64,000 bases of DNA, from positions 62,001-126,000 of the forward strand of contig CAVWNW010000003.1 in assembly GCA_963756425.1 (NCBI GenBank). The letters are read 5' to 3'. Under the pieces are notes generated by a model. It was not told the origin of the DNA and did not search any database. It was given only the letters and a program-made list of their open reading frames with translations. Position 1 is the stretch's first letter. The number at the start of each line of letters is the position of its first letter. The stretch comes from DASQUK01 sp963756425 (GTDB lineage: Bacteria; Actinomycetota; Acidimicrobiia; Acidimicrobiales; VFJN01). Of this stretch, positions 1 through 9,026 are shown piece after piece. The translations under genes were made by a program, and so were the position numbers.

Positions 1-2
1 GA

Positions 3-905
3 TCGAGCCACGTCCGGGCCCCGTCGGTGGCCACCGTGCTCGACGGCCTGCAGGCGGTCGGCGAGCGCCACGTCATCGACGTCCGCTACCACCGGGGCCA
101 GGACCTGGGCGCGGCGGGGTTCAGCGCCTCGAAGGCGGACGCCGCCGTCGTGGTCGCCGGCTACACCCACCGCGACGAGGGCGAGAACGTGCTCAGGCGG
201 GGCGGCGACCGCAAGCAGCTCACGCTCCGGCCCGAGGACGAGCAGCTCATCCGGACCGTCGCAGCCGCGAACCGGCGCACGATCGTGGTGCTGATCGGAG
301 GCAGCGCCATCGTCACCGACGCCTGGCGGGAACAGGTGGGCGCCATCCTCATGGCCTGGTACCCCGGCATGGAGGGCGGCCACGCCGTGGCGCGGGTGCT
401 CTTTGGCGACGTCATCCCGGGTGGTCGGCTGCCGAGCACCTGGCCGCGGTCAGCCGAGCAGCTACCGCCGTTCGACGCCGGCGCCACCAGCGTCCGCTAC
501 GGGCCGCTACACGGGTACCGGCTCATGCAGGCCGCCGAGCGTTCGCCCGCGTTCCCGTTCGGGTTCGGCCTGTCGTACACGACCTTCGCGCACGGACGCC
601 TGACCGGGCGCCGGACCTGGGACGGCAGCATCACCGTCACCGTCCCGGTCACCAACACCGGCACCCGCGCCGGCGACGAGGTCGTGCAGCTCTACCTCGA
701 CGAACCGCTGGGATCGGATCCCCGCCCCCTCCGGACCCTGCGGGCGTTCCGCAGGGTCGCGGTGCCACCGGGGGCAACCGTCAACGTCACGCTGCCGGTC
801 CCGCCCGACGCCGCCGACCGCGCCCAGGCGGCCAACGACGGGGTACTGGTCGCCCACGTCGGGCGCAGCGCCGACCCCCGCGACCAGCGCGCCGTCGAGC
901 TATGA
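3..905 (+). CDS. Glycoside hydrolase family 3 (beta-glucosidase type), C-terminal part
   Basis: This is the C-terminal third or so of a family 3 glycoside hydrolase, which removes terminal sugars from beta-glucosides or related glycosides. The frame is open to the left edge, so the gene starts before the window; the GTG at 27 is internal. Visible blocks are the GH3 C-terminal alpha/beta domain ('DAAVVVAGYTHRDEGE', 'AWYPGMEGGHAVARVLFGD', 'GGRLPSTWP', 'FPFGFGLSYTTF') followed by a fibronectin III-like domain ('VTNTGTRAGDEVVQLYL') that commonly ends bacterial GH3 enzymes. The catalytic nucleophile lies in the missing N-terminal domain, so substrate specificity cannot be read. The stop codon is 5 bases from the end of the convergent protease gene, leaving no room for a separate terminator. 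Confidence 0.88.
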   Translation, partial: SSHVRAPSVATVLDGLQAVGERHVIDVRYHRGQDLGAAGFSASKADAAVVVAGYTHRDEGENVLRRGGDRKQLTLRPEDEQLIRTVAAANRRTIVVLIGGSAIVTDAWREQVGAILMAWYPGMEGGHAVARVLFGDVIPGGRLPSTWPRSAEQLPPFDAGATSVRYGPLHGYRLMQAAERSPAFPFGFGLSYTTFAHGRLTGRRTWDGSITVTVPVTNTGTRAGDEVVQLYLDEPLGSDPRPLRTLRAFRRVAVPPGATVNVTLPVPPDAADRAQAANDGVLVAHVGRSADPRDQRAVEL

Positions 906-910
906 GCGGA

Positions 911-3408
911 TCAGGTGAAGGACTGGCCGGGCAGCGGCACGCCGCCACCGTTCGGGCTCGCCGGGCGGGTCGGTCCGTTCGATCCGACGTCGACCGGCTC
1001 CGGCAGCGCCGGCTCTAGCTCCGGCGTCTGTCCGTTGGTCTTCGGGAGCGGCATCGTCACCTTCTCGTGACCCTTGTGGGCCTCCGAGACGGCCGCGTGG
1101 TACGTCTCCAGCTCTGCCACGAATCCGGGCTCGTGGTAGAGACGCCCGTCGATCAGCGGGCCCTGGCTGCCGTCGAGCACGGCGATCACGTCCTCGCCGG
1201 CGATCGTCTTGTGGGTCTCGAGCGCATGGGCCAGCACCAGGACCTGCGTCCGGTGCTCGCTCAGCAGCGCCTCAGCTCGGGCGAGCAGCTGGCCGAGGTT
1301 GCCGTCGATCCGCTCGCCGAGGTTGCTCTTCAGCAGTCGCGCTGGTCGTCGTCGCCGGCACCGCCGGGACGCCCGCCGCCACCGATCCCCACCCTGTGCG
1401 TGACACCGTGGGAGGCGACCATCTCGCCCATCCCCCAATATCCCTCCATCAACGTGGCGACGGTCGTGGCGGACTCGAGGTCGCCCGACACGCCCGACGA
1501 CGAATCGCCGTCGAAGAACATCCGCTCCCCCGCCAACGAGGCCAGCGACACGACGATGTCGGACTCGTACTCGCTGCGCCACCGTGTGAACTGGTCCTCG
1601 GGCTTGATGCTCGACACCATGCCGAGGTAGCTGCCGCCCTTCTCGATGGTGGCCAGGTCGATCATGAGGTGCTTGCGGCTGCGGTAGGCGGCGACGGCAT
1701 GGCACGCCTCGTGGATGGCGATGGCATGGCGCTCGCGCTCGATGTACTCGACGTCCTCGGGCGGGCCCAGCTCCTTGAGGTGCTTGGCCTTGATGACGTC
1801 CTCCCAGGTGATGGCCTCGCGTCCCTCCCGGATGCTGTAGATGAGGGCCTCGTTGACCAGATCCTTCATCGACGCGCCGGTCCCGTAGGGCGTGATGGTG
1901 GCCAGCTTGTCGATCTCCTCGGGCGTCAGCTCGTGGTTGACCTTGGCCAGGTAGCCCTCGTAGGTGTGCTTCCGGCCCTCCTTCGAGGGATAGCCGACCT
2001 TGTACATGCGGTCGATGCGCCCGGGGCGCAGCAGGGCCTCATCGAGCGACTGTGGCATGTTGGTCGCCATCATCGTGAGGATGCGGTACTTGGGCGGTGG
2101 CTTCGGCCGCATGCCCAGGGTCCGGCGGACGATGCGGTTGATGAAGCCTCGGGGCTTCTTGAGCCCCGACATCTCGGACAGCAGCGCCTGCAGCGTGCCC
2201 ATGCCGCCGCCGCCGCCGCCCATGCCGCCCATGATGATGCGGTCGACGACGCGGGGCGGGCGGTCATCGGGCGTCGCCGGGGCCAGGCTGGACTGGAGCA
2301 CCGCCGCCTGCGACTGTGGCGAGAGCCAGCGCAGATGCTCGGACCCGTCGACCGACCAGGGCGATGCCGGCGCGGGGGTCGCGCCCGGCTGCCCGAACGG
2401 TCCGGGGGTCAGCTGGCCGCGGTTGCCGAGCGCGTCGGCCTCGTCGAAGAAGACGATCACGCCGCCGTAGCGCAGCGCCAGCTTGCGCAGCTTGCGGAAC
2501 AGGCCCTTCACCTTCAGGATGCCCACGCCCATGAACATGTTGGTAAAGGCACCAGGGTCGACGAACACGAAGGGCTTGCCCGTCTCCCCGGCCACCGCCT
2601 CCGCCATCAGGGTCTTCCCGGTGCCCGGCGGACCCCAGAGGAGCAAGCCACCCGGCACGTAGCCGCCCTTGTCCTCGATGGCCTCGGGCCGATCGAGGAA
2701 GACCATGTTCTCCTTGACCCGTGCCAGCACGGCGTCCTGGCCCCACACGTCGGAGAACCGGGTCTTGATCTCGTCGGGCATGTAGGTGTCGACGCCGCCA
2801 CGGGACAGGAACCAGAACAGCGCCGCGAACTGGCCGATGAGGAAGACCATCGCGAACAGCAGCTGGAACACCGTGGGGAGCCACCCCCAGATCCGGGATG
2901 GCAGCTCGAACAGGGCCGTGATCGGCGTGACGTCGTAGATCGCGGCGAGGACCACACTCGCCACGCCCAGCAGGACCAGCACCTTGATGACCCGGGAGAT
3001 CCGGTAGCGGTTCCAGTCGTTGACCAGGTGGGTTCGGCGCTCCCAGCGCTCGAACATCCGGTTCCAGAACGCGTAGTACCGAGGCGAGTGCTCGGCGACG
3101 ATGTAGTGGATCTGTCGGAGCAATTCAACGCCGATGGCCACGAACAGCGGCCACTTGGTGCGCAGTGTGTTCGCGACGGCGTCGCCGAACGTGTTGAACG
3201 GGTTGTCGTCGGACAGGTCGGACCAGACGAAGAACCAGAAGAGGAGGAAGAAGAGCAACAGGAACTTGATGCGGTCCCACCACGCCATGCGCTTGCGGGT
3301 CTCCGCCTCGGCCCCCGACCCCGCCCCGTGGTAGCCGGGCGCCGGCAGCCCCCGCCTCTCCTCCTCGGTCGGCACCGGAACCTGCTGGCCGTCGGGATGA
3401 GGCGTCAT
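911..3408 (-). CDS. FtsH-like membrane AAA+ zinc protease, frameshifted near 1336
   Basis: A membrane-anchored AAA+ metalloprotease related to FtsH. From ATG 3408 (AGGAGAA Shine-Dalgarno; ATGA overlap with the upstream lipoprotein) the protein shows hydrophobic segments near residues 46-63, 139-160 and 179-203, Walker A GPPGTGKT (259-266), Walker B VIVFFDEAD (317-325), a sensor-1/arginine-finger region (ATNMPQSLDEALLRPGRID, about 448-466) and zinc motif HEACH (566-570). Residues about 329-442 are a Pro/Gly-rich insertion inside the AAA module that standard FtsH lacks. The frame stops at 1330, but the typical FtsH C-terminus (LLKSNLGERIDGNL onward) continues in another frame to 911. One missing base near 1336 (GAC TGC TGA instead of GAC CTG CTG) explains this. 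Sequencing error or real mutation cannot be told apart here. Confidence 0.8.
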
Positions 3409-4056
3409 GAATCGTTCTCCTGGATGGTCCACGAGTCGACGATGTCGGCGATCTCGTCCTTGTGGGTCTCGAGGTAGCAGTCCTCGGTGCACGCCACCTG
3501 GAACACGAACATGGTGGTGCTGGCGGCGTCGAGGAGGACCGTGCGGTCGGTGACCACGAGGTCGTCACCCCCCTGCGGGGTGACGGCGAAAACGGTGTGC
3601 ACCCCGTGGTACCCGCCTTCGAACTTCACGGGCTCGTCCTCGAGCACTTGGACGGGCACGTTGGCTCGGGCGGCCGCGACGGGGTCGGCCTGCGGGTTAC
3701 CCAGGCCCCGCAGCGCGCTCGAGGTTGATCTGCTCACGCTCGTCCGGGGTCAGTGCCCGCACCTGCACGATGCCTGTGGGGTCACTTCCACCCGGGCTGG
3801 TCGACGCCTCCGCACTGGGATCGTCGCTGCCGTCGAAGGTCCGCACCCACATGCCTTGGCTGCGCCGCTCGAGCTGGGTGTCGGAGTCTTCCGGGAACAG
3901 GTCGTGCTCGTCGTAGATCTCCCAGTCGCCCGGAAGCTTGGCATAGACACCGAGATCGTTGTTCTGGACGAACTGGAAGCCCGATCCCCCGCACGCGCCC
4001 GCTCCCGCCGCGGCCACCACCGCACCGAGGCCCACGAGGGAGCGCCGGACCCTCAT
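3405..4056 (-). CDS. Lipoprotein partner of the FtsH-like protease, frameshifted at 3706-3709
   Basis: A predicted secreted lipoprotein: ATG 4056, a short hydrophobic signal and a lipobox ending at Cys22 (GAGAC), then a compact domain ('GVYAKLPGDWEIYDE'). The frame from 4056 stops at 3697, while the frame ending at 3405 continues sensibly. Removing one C from the CCCC run at 3706-3709 (plus strand) joins them as ...INLERAAGLGNPQADPV..., giving about 216 residues. The apparent GTG start at 3737 is therefore probably an artefact of the break. The stop overlaps the protease ATG (ATGA), implying translational coupling and a joint function at the membrane. I do not recognise a named family; the domain faintly resembles PsbP-like folds. 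Confidence 0.65.
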
Positions 4057-4123
4057 AGTGACAATTGTCGCTTAACTCACCTGGAATAGCGACCGCGCAT
4101 CTCTATGCCCGGTGAAGGTCGTG

Positions 4124-5551
4124 TCACGTCTCCGCTGCCCGCCCCCGCAGCAGCCTCCGTGGAATCTCACGCATCGTGACCTGAGAGGCGATCGGCAATC
4201 CGTCGCGTGTGGACAATTCCCTGCACAGCCGGTACGTCACCGCAGCCACGAGCGGAGGGACGGCCAGCACCAGGATGCGGAACGTCCAGAGGATGGCGTT
4301 GACGGACAGGCCGAACGTCGAGGCCAGAACGTCCGCAGCGGCGCCGAAGAAGCAGATGACGTAGAACGAGAGCGTGGCCGTCCCCAGGGCCGTCCGGACG
4401 GGGCGCTGGCGCGGCCGGTCGAGGATGTGATGCTCCGCGTGGTCGCCGGTGACGCGGGCCTCGAGGAAGGGCCAGGCGTAGAGCAGGGCGAACGTCACCC
4501 CCGCCAGCAGCACGCCGGGAAAGAAGGGGTTGGGGATCTCGAACCCGAAGGCGCGGATCTCCCATCCGGGCATGATCCGCAGCGCCCCGTCCAGCCAGCC
4601 CATGTACCAGTCGGGCTGGCTGGCGGTGGACACCTCGGCCGGATCGAACGGCCCGTACACCCAGACGGGGTTTATCTGGAACACGCCGCCCAGGAGCGCC
4701 AGCACGCCAGAGGTCAGGAAGAACAGCCCCAACGCCTTGAACGTGTAGGTGGGCCAGAACCTCTCACCGACGACGTTGTCCTCGCGCCGGCCGGGACCCG
4801 GGAAATGGGTGTGCTTGTGGCGGACGAGTATTGCCAGGTGGAGGGCGATGAGGACGGCGATGAGCGCCGGGATCAGCAGGATGTGGATGACGTACAGCCG
4901 CTGGATGATGTCCGGACCCGGGAACTCGCCACCGAACAGCAGCGACGCGGCCCAGGTACCCACCAGGGGGATCGAGATCGTGATCCCATAGACGATGCGC
5001 AGGCCGGTCCCCGAGAGCTGGTCGTCGAGCAGCGAGTAGCCGAACAGGCCGTTGAACATGGCCAGCGGCAGCAGCGTGCAGCCGATGATCCAGTTGATCT
5101 CCCGGGGACGGCGGAACGCGCCCGTGAAGAAGACCCGCGCCAGGTGCACGATGATGGAGGCGAGAAAGAGCAACGCCGCCCAGTGGTGGATCTGGCGCAT
5201 CACCAGGCCTGCCCGCACGTCGAAGCTCAGCTCGAGCGCCGAGCGGTAGGCCTGGCTCATCTCGACCCCGCGTAGCGGCTCATAGCTACCCGTGTACACG
5301 ACCGGGTTGCTGCTGGCGTCGAAGAAGAACGTCAGGTAGATGCCCGTGAGGACGAGCACCACGAAGGAGTAGAGGGCGAGCTCCCCGAGCATGAACGACC
5401 AGTTGTCGGGGAACACCTTGTTGAGCGCGGTGCGGGCGAACTTGGCGGCTCCCAGCCGGCCGTCGATCCAGCGGGCGATCCGGTGTGTGTACAAATGCTC
5501 CGAGGACCGACGGGCCGGTCGAGGTGGGGCCTGCTCGCTCATCGGCGTCAC
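4124..5551 (-). CDS. qcrB: Menaquinol-cytochrome c reductase cytochrome b subunit
   Basis: The cytochrome b subunit of the actinobacterial bc1 complex, which oxidises menaquinol and passes electrons through two b haems and the Rieske protein. It is a multi-spanning membrane protein of 475 residues. Histidines at about 122/123 and 136 in the first pair of helices and 223 and 238 in the second are the expected haem ligands. The quinol-site loop reads PDWY in place of the classic PEWY. The GTG start at 5551 overlaps the qcrA stop (GTGA); an ATG three codons later is an alternative. It ends the ctaE-qcrC-qcrA-qcrB run, an arrangement known from mycobacteria and corynebacteria where bc1 and cytochrome aa3 form a supercomplex. 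Confidence 0.95.
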   Translation of the reverse strand: MTPMSEQAPPRPARRSSEHLYTHRIARWIDGRLGAAKFARTALNKVFPDNWSFMLGELALYSFVVLVLTGIYLTFFFDASSNPVVYTGSYEPLRGVEMSQAYRSALELSFDVRAGLVMRQIHHWAALLFLASIIVHLARVFFTGAFRRPREINWIIGCTLLPLAMFNGLFGYSLLDDQLSGTGLRIVYGITISIPLVGTWAASLLFGGEFPGPDIIQRLYVIHILLIPALIAVLIALHLAILVRHKHTHFPGPGRREDNVVGERFWPTYTFKALGLFFLTSGVLALLGGVFQINPVWVYGPFDPAEVSTASQPDWYMGWLDGALRIMPGWEIRAFGFEIPNPFFPGVLLAGVTFALLYAWPFLEARVTGDHAEHHILDRPRQRPVRTALGTATLSFYVICFFGAAADVLASTFGLSVNAILWTFRILVLAVPPLVAAVTYRLCRELSTRDGLPIASQVTMREIPRRLLRGRAAET

Positions 5552-6471
5552 CGCCCGCGGTCCCAGAACCCGGGGCCGACCGGGCCGGAGAAGTCACCGG
5601 TGGCGATGATGAAGCCATCGTCGTCGAGGGCGAGCGGCAACTGGGGCAGCGACCGGGCGGCGGGCCCGAAGATCGGCTTGGCGTGGCGCATGACGTCAAA
5701 CGTCGACTGGTGGCACGGGCACAGCAGCAGCCCGAGCTCCGCCTGGTACAGGCCCACCGGGCAGCCCACGTGGGTGCAGAGCTTGGAGTAGGCGACGATG
5801 TCGTCGACCGTCCAGTCCTCCCGGCCCGCCCTGGGTTGGAAGTCCTGGTCCCTCCGGAAGTGGATCAGCAGCGTGGATGCATCGGCGTCGTCGGTGTGCC
5901 CGTCCGGCCACACGGTGATGAACCCGTCCACGGGCAGGTCGCGCGGCTGCACCGGCATCCCGTCTTGGTCCACGACCCGGATGTCCCCACCCTTGTAGGC
6001 GGTCTGCTTCAACCCACGTCCCGGGCGTGGGCCTAGTGACCGGACCGGGAACAACAGCGCCACGCCCAGCGCCGCGCAAGCCCCGCCCGCCGTCGCCACC
6101 AGCACGCGCCGGCGCTGCAGGGTGCTGCCGCCCGCCTGGAAGTCGGCGGTGAAGGCGGCGATGTCCTCCTCGCTGGATTCCATGGGATGGCGGTCCTCCG
6201 CCACCTCCTCGTTGGGCATGAAGTGCTTCGCCCACAGGACGATGCCGACCCCGATCCCGCCCAGCACGACGGCGAGCAGGATGCCCTCGGCCTGTGGCTG
6301 CCCGCCCTCCCAGTAGACGACGGTCAGGGCGATGGCGGCAGCCATCGCCAGCAGGAAGCTGACCGCGGCAGCCCGCTCGATCCGGGCGCCGCGGCGCGTG
6401 AGCTCGTTGTCGCCCCGCGGCGGCTGCGTGGCCACCGGCTGGAACTCGTCCCTGCCCTGTGGCTCGGTCAC
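5548..6471 (-). CDS. qcrA: Menaquinol-cytochrome c reductase Rieske iron-sulfur subunit
   Basis: The Rieske 2Fe-2S protein of the bc1 complex. The cluster ligands are clear: C232-T-H234-V-G-C237 and C251-P-C253-H254, with C237 and C251 placed to form the stabilising disulfide. Three hydrophobic segments (about 34-53, 62-82 and 122-142) precede the extracytoplasmic domain, matching the three-helix actinobacterial type rather than the single-helix proteobacterial one. The start is GTG at 6471, overlapping the qcrC stop, and the stop overlaps the qcrB start, so the three genes are translationally coupled. Length (307) is slightly shorter than mycobacterial QcrA. Confidence 0.95.
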   Translation of the reverse strand: MTEPQGRDEFQPVATQPPRGDNELTRRGARIERAAAVSFLLAMAAAIALTVVYWEGGQPQAEGILLAVVLGGIGVGIVLWAKHFMPNEEVAEDRHPMESSEEDIAAFTADFQAGGSTLQRRRVLVATAGGACAALGVALLFPVRSLGPRPGRGLKQTAYKGGDIRVVDQDGMPVQPRDLPVDGFITVWPDGHTDDADASTLLIHFRRDQDFQPRAGREDWTVDDIVAYSKLCTHVGCPVGLYQAELGLLLCPCHQSTFDVMRHAKPIFGPAARSLPQLPLALDDDGFIIATGDFSGPVGPGFWDRGR

Positions 6472-7295
6472 GGCTCGCTCCCGCGGGTCCGGCGGATCGG
6501 GCTGCGGGTGCCGATCCAGGCGACCAGGCCCAGCAGCGCCACCATGCCGATGAGCCAGGCCACGAAGCCCTCGGGGATGGGCCCGGTCCTGCCGATCGGC
6601 AGGCCACCGGGGTCCGCGGGGTCCTGGAGGTACTGCACGTAGCGCACCAGCCCGTTCAGCTCGTCGTCGTCGATGACGTCGGGGCCGAAGACCGGCATCT
6701 CCCCCGGCCCCACCCGCACTGCCGAGCCGATCTGCCTCGGTGTCGCGGACGTGAGCCGGGGGGCCGCCCGGCCGTAGCTCAGCGCCCCACCGGTGCCCGC
6801 CGCGCCGTGGCAGGCCTGGCAGTTGGCCCGGAACACCTCGCCCCCGACTGCCAGGTCACCGGCCTCGGGGTCGACGTCCGGCACGTCCGGCCCGTTGCCG
6901 AGCGTGCCGACGAACGCCACGAGGGCCTCGATCTCCTCCGGTCCGTACGCCGGATCCTTGTTCGTGGGCTGCTCCTCGCTGTTGGCGAGCGGCATGCGGC
7001 CGGTGGACAGGTAGTAGTAGGCGGCGGCCTCGCCTGCGTTCTCCAGCGAGGGCCCACGCTCGCCCTGCTCGTCCGAGACGCCCCTGCCGTCGGGGCCGTG
7101 GCAGCTCGAGCATCCGGTTTCGTACAGCTCGCGCCCTTCGGCGACGAGCTCGTCCTCGTCGCCGGGGCCGCCGCCGTGGCCGCCCGCGCCGCCGGGGCTG
7201 GCGCCGCCCGCTGCGCCGACGAACGCCGGCGTCACGGCTGCCGTGACCACAAGCGGCAGGGCGACGAGCACCTGCGGGAAACTGGGCCGTCTCAC
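6468..7295 (-). CDS. qcrC: Di-haem cytochrome c subunit of the bc1 complex
   Basis: The membrane-bound cytochrome cc subunit that carries electrons from bc1 straight to cytochrome aa3 in Actinomycetota. Two CxxCH haem sites are visible, GCSSCHG (C62-H66) and NCQACHG (C159-H163). An N-terminal hydrophobic segment (about 8-29) and a C-terminal anchor (about 'FVAWLIGMVALLGLVAW') frame the haem domains. The frame extends upstream to 7364, but GTG at 7295 is preferred because it overlaps the ctaE stop codon (GTGA) and yields a proper signal or anchor start (MRRPSFPQ). The family and the operon position are both unambiguous. Confidence 0.93.
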   Translation of the reverse strand: MRRPSFPQVLVALPLVVTAAVTPAFVGAAGGASPGGAGGHGGGPGDEDELVAEGRELYETGCSSCHGPDGRGVSDEQGERGPSLENAGEAAAYYYLSTGRMPLANSEEQPTNKDPAYGPEEIEALVAFVGTLGNGPDVPDVDPEAGDLAVGGEVFRANCQACHGAAGTGGALSYGRAAPRLTSATPRQIGSAVRVGPGEMPVFGPDVIDDDELNGLVRYVQYLQDPADPGGLPIGRTGPIPEGFVAWLIGMVALLGLVAWIGTRSPIRRTRGSEP

Positions 7296-7882
7296 CGGAG
7301 GACGTAGATGGTGGAGAACATCACCACCCAGACGACGTCGACGAAGTGCCAGTAGTAGGCGCACACCTCGACCGTCTGGTGCGCCGGTGCCCGTGACCTC
7401 CCCGAGATGACGAAGGCCACGGCGCCCATGAACACGAGTCCGCCGATGACGTGCAGGCCGTGGAAGCCCGTCAGCAGGTAGAAGGCCGAACCGTACGCGT
7501 GGTCATCGAGGTGGAAGTCGGCCTGCAGGTACTCCGTCAGCTGGTTCAGGAGGAAGATCGAGCCCATCAGGGCGGTGACCGCCAGCCAGGTGACGGCGCC
7601 GCGGCGATCGTTGCGCCTCGACGCCGCGACCGCCAGGTGCATGGTGCCGCTCGAGGCCACCAGTACCACGGTGGCGAGGGCGGTGCGGACCGTCTCGAGC
7701 TCGACGTTCTCGGGCGGCCACACGTCGTTCACCGACCGGAGGGTGAAGTAGGCGCCGAACAGCCCCGCGAAGAACATCATCTCGGAGGCGAGCCAGACGA
7801 TGACGCCGACGCCCAACGTCGACGGTGCCCACGACTCTCGAGGCCCCTGCGCAGGCTCCGCCGGCTCTGCCGTCACCGACAT
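7292..7882 (-). CDS. ctaE: Cytochrome c oxidase subunit III
   Basis: Subunit III of the aa3-type cytochrome c oxidase, a 196-residue protein with about five transmembrane helices. Family blocks include 'WLASEMMFFAGLFGAYF', 'GFHGLHVIGGL' and the C-terminal 'CAYYWHFVDVVWVVMFSTIY'. It is the first gene of the ctaE-qcrCAB operon; oxidase subunits I and II are not in the window. ATG 7882 has no strong Shine-Dalgarno. The 100 or so bases upstream hold the presumptive operon promoter, but I cannot assign -35/-10 boxes with confidence. Confidence 0.95.
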   Translation of the reverse strand: MSVTAEPAEPAQGPRESWAPSTLGVGVIVWLASEMMFFAGLFGAYFTLRSVNDVWPPENVELETVRTALATVVLVASSGTMHLAVAASRRNDRRGAVTWLAVTALMGSIFLLNQLTEYLQADFHLDDHAYGSAFYLLTGFHGLHVIGGLVFMGAVAFVISGRSRAPAHQTVEVCAYYWHFVDVVWVVMFSTIYVLR

Positions 7883-7989
7883 CCCGACGTTTGTACCAGC
7901 TTCACGACGAACGGTGATGCGATTCCCCGCGCGGTGGCGCGGTCAGCACGAGTTCGCATCGGTTGGCGGCGTTCGTGCCGTTACTGGAG

Positions 7990-8036
7990 CTCCTGGCGCA
8001 GGATTGGTTGCTCAATAACCAAAACGGCGCCAGGAG
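7990..8036. terminator. Two-tier hairpin, copy A
   Basis: Outer arms CTCCTGGCGC (7990-7999) and GCGCCAGGAG (8027-8036) pair perfectly over 10 bp. Inside them TTGGTT (8004-8009) pairs with AACCAA (8017-8022) around a 7-base loop. No T-tract follows on either side. It lies between the divergent starts of ctaE and the AbiEi/DUF559-type gene, 4 bases before the latter's first ATG. Related hairpins occur at 19846 and 29224, both at the ends of convergent gene pairs, so terminator is a working label; a leader or repeat-element role is equally possible. Confidence 0.55.
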
Positions 8037-8039
8037 TCG

Positions 8040-9026
8040 ATGCCTGGGCTCGACCAGCCGTTGATGTCACACCCGGTGCGTAGCGTCACCACCATGGCCC
8101 GCGACGTTCACGGGGCCATCGCCGAGCGGGCCCCCAAGTCGCTCGGCCTCTTCACCAAGGAACAGCTTGATGCGCTGGGTGCATCGCGACAGCAGCGACG
8201 AACGCTGCTGTCGAAGGGCATTTTCATCCCGATGGGCGGCGGCGTCGTTCGCCACGCTGCCCACCCGACCTCATGGCAGCAGCGCATCCTTGCCGCCGTG
8301 CTGGCCGCGGGCGAAGGCGCCGTCGCATCCCATCGATCCGCCGCGGCGCTGTGGCGGCTCGATGGCGTCGAGCAGGGGGACACGATCGACGTCACCGTGG
8401 CGCGCGGTCGATGTCCACGGGCCGTGCCCGAGACCGTTCACCGCAGCCTCGATCTCCGCCGGGCCGACGTTGAACCGCGCCAGCTCATACCCCGCACCAC
8501 CGCAGCTCGAACCCTGCTCGACATCGCACCGCATGTCCGCCCGAGTCAGCTCGAGGCGGTGCTCGACGACGCCGAACGCCGTGGCCTGATCTGGCGGCCG
8601 CACCTCCGCTGGCGGATAGACGAGCTGGGCCGGTGCGGCCGGCCCGGCGTGCCCGCGATCGCCGACCTCCTGGACCGTACGGAGGGCCGACCACTCGGCG
8701 ACAGCTGGCTCGAACAGGCCGCGATTCGCCGCATCGTGGGTTCTGGCCTGCCGGCGCCACGGGTCCAGGTCAAGCAGCGCACGGTGGGTGGTGGCATCGC
8801 ACGAGTCGACCTGTTCTGGGACGCCGCCAGGCTTGTGGTCGAGCTGGCTGGCCACGGCACTCATGCCACGCGCAGGCAGCGCCAGTCCGATGCTGAACGT
8901 GCAGCCCGGCTCGGCCTCCAGAACTGGACGGTCGTCGGGTTCACGTACGAGGACGTCGTCGAACGGCCCGAGTACGTCGTCGACATGATCCGTGCCTACC
9001 TCCACAAGGGCGGCCAGGAACGATGA
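8040..9026 (+). CDS. AbiEi antitoxin-like / DUF559 nuclease-like protein
   Basis: A two-part protein. The N-terminal half resembles the AbiEi-type antitoxin regulator domain found in many actinobacterial proteins ('LLSKGIFIPMGGGVVRHAA', 'SHRSAAALWRLDG'). The C-terminal part has the DUF559/Vsr-like PD-(D/E)xK nuclease layout: 'IARVDLFWDAARLVVELAGHG' contains the acidic pair, followed by 'WTVVGFTYEDVV'. Such proteins are often annotated as type IV toxin-antitoxin AbiEi family or DUF559 proteins; their real function is unknown. No AbiEii toxin gene is adjacent, so a toxin-antitoxin role is not supported here. ATG 8040 gives the longest form; ATG 8094 or so (MARDVHG) is a good alternative. The stop overlaps the next ATG. 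Confidence 0.75.
   Translation: MPGLDQPLMSHPVRSVTTMARDVHGAIAERAPKSLGLFTKEQLDALGASRQQRRTLLSKGIFIPMGGGVVRHAAHPTSWQQRILAAVLAAGEGAVASHRSAAALWRLDGVEQGDTIDVTVARGRCPRAVPETVHRSLDLRRADVEPRQLIPRTTAARTLLDIAPHVRPSQLEAVLDDAERRGLIWRPHLRWRIDELGRCGRPGVPAIADLLDRTEGRPLGDSWLEQAAIRRIVGSGLPAPRVQVKQRTVGGGIARVDLFWDAARLVVELAGHGTHATRRQRQSDAERAARLGLQNWTVVGFTYEDVVERPEYVVDMIRAYLHKGGQER

Noticed and set aside
1330..1346. Programmed ribosomal frameshift in the FtsH-like gene
   Set aside because: No slippery heptamer or obvious downstream stimulatory structure was seen, and other single-base breaks occur in the same window.
1396..3477. 693-codon plus-strand reading frame opposite the FtsH-like gene
   Set aside because: His/Asp/Gly/Val-rich composition typical of antisense frames in G+C-rich DNA; the opposite strand has clear AAA and HExxH motifs.
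3405..3737. Independent 110-residue gene starting at GTG 3737
   Set aside because: It joins naturally to the lipoprotein frame after removal of one base in a CCCC run, and has no good ribosome site.
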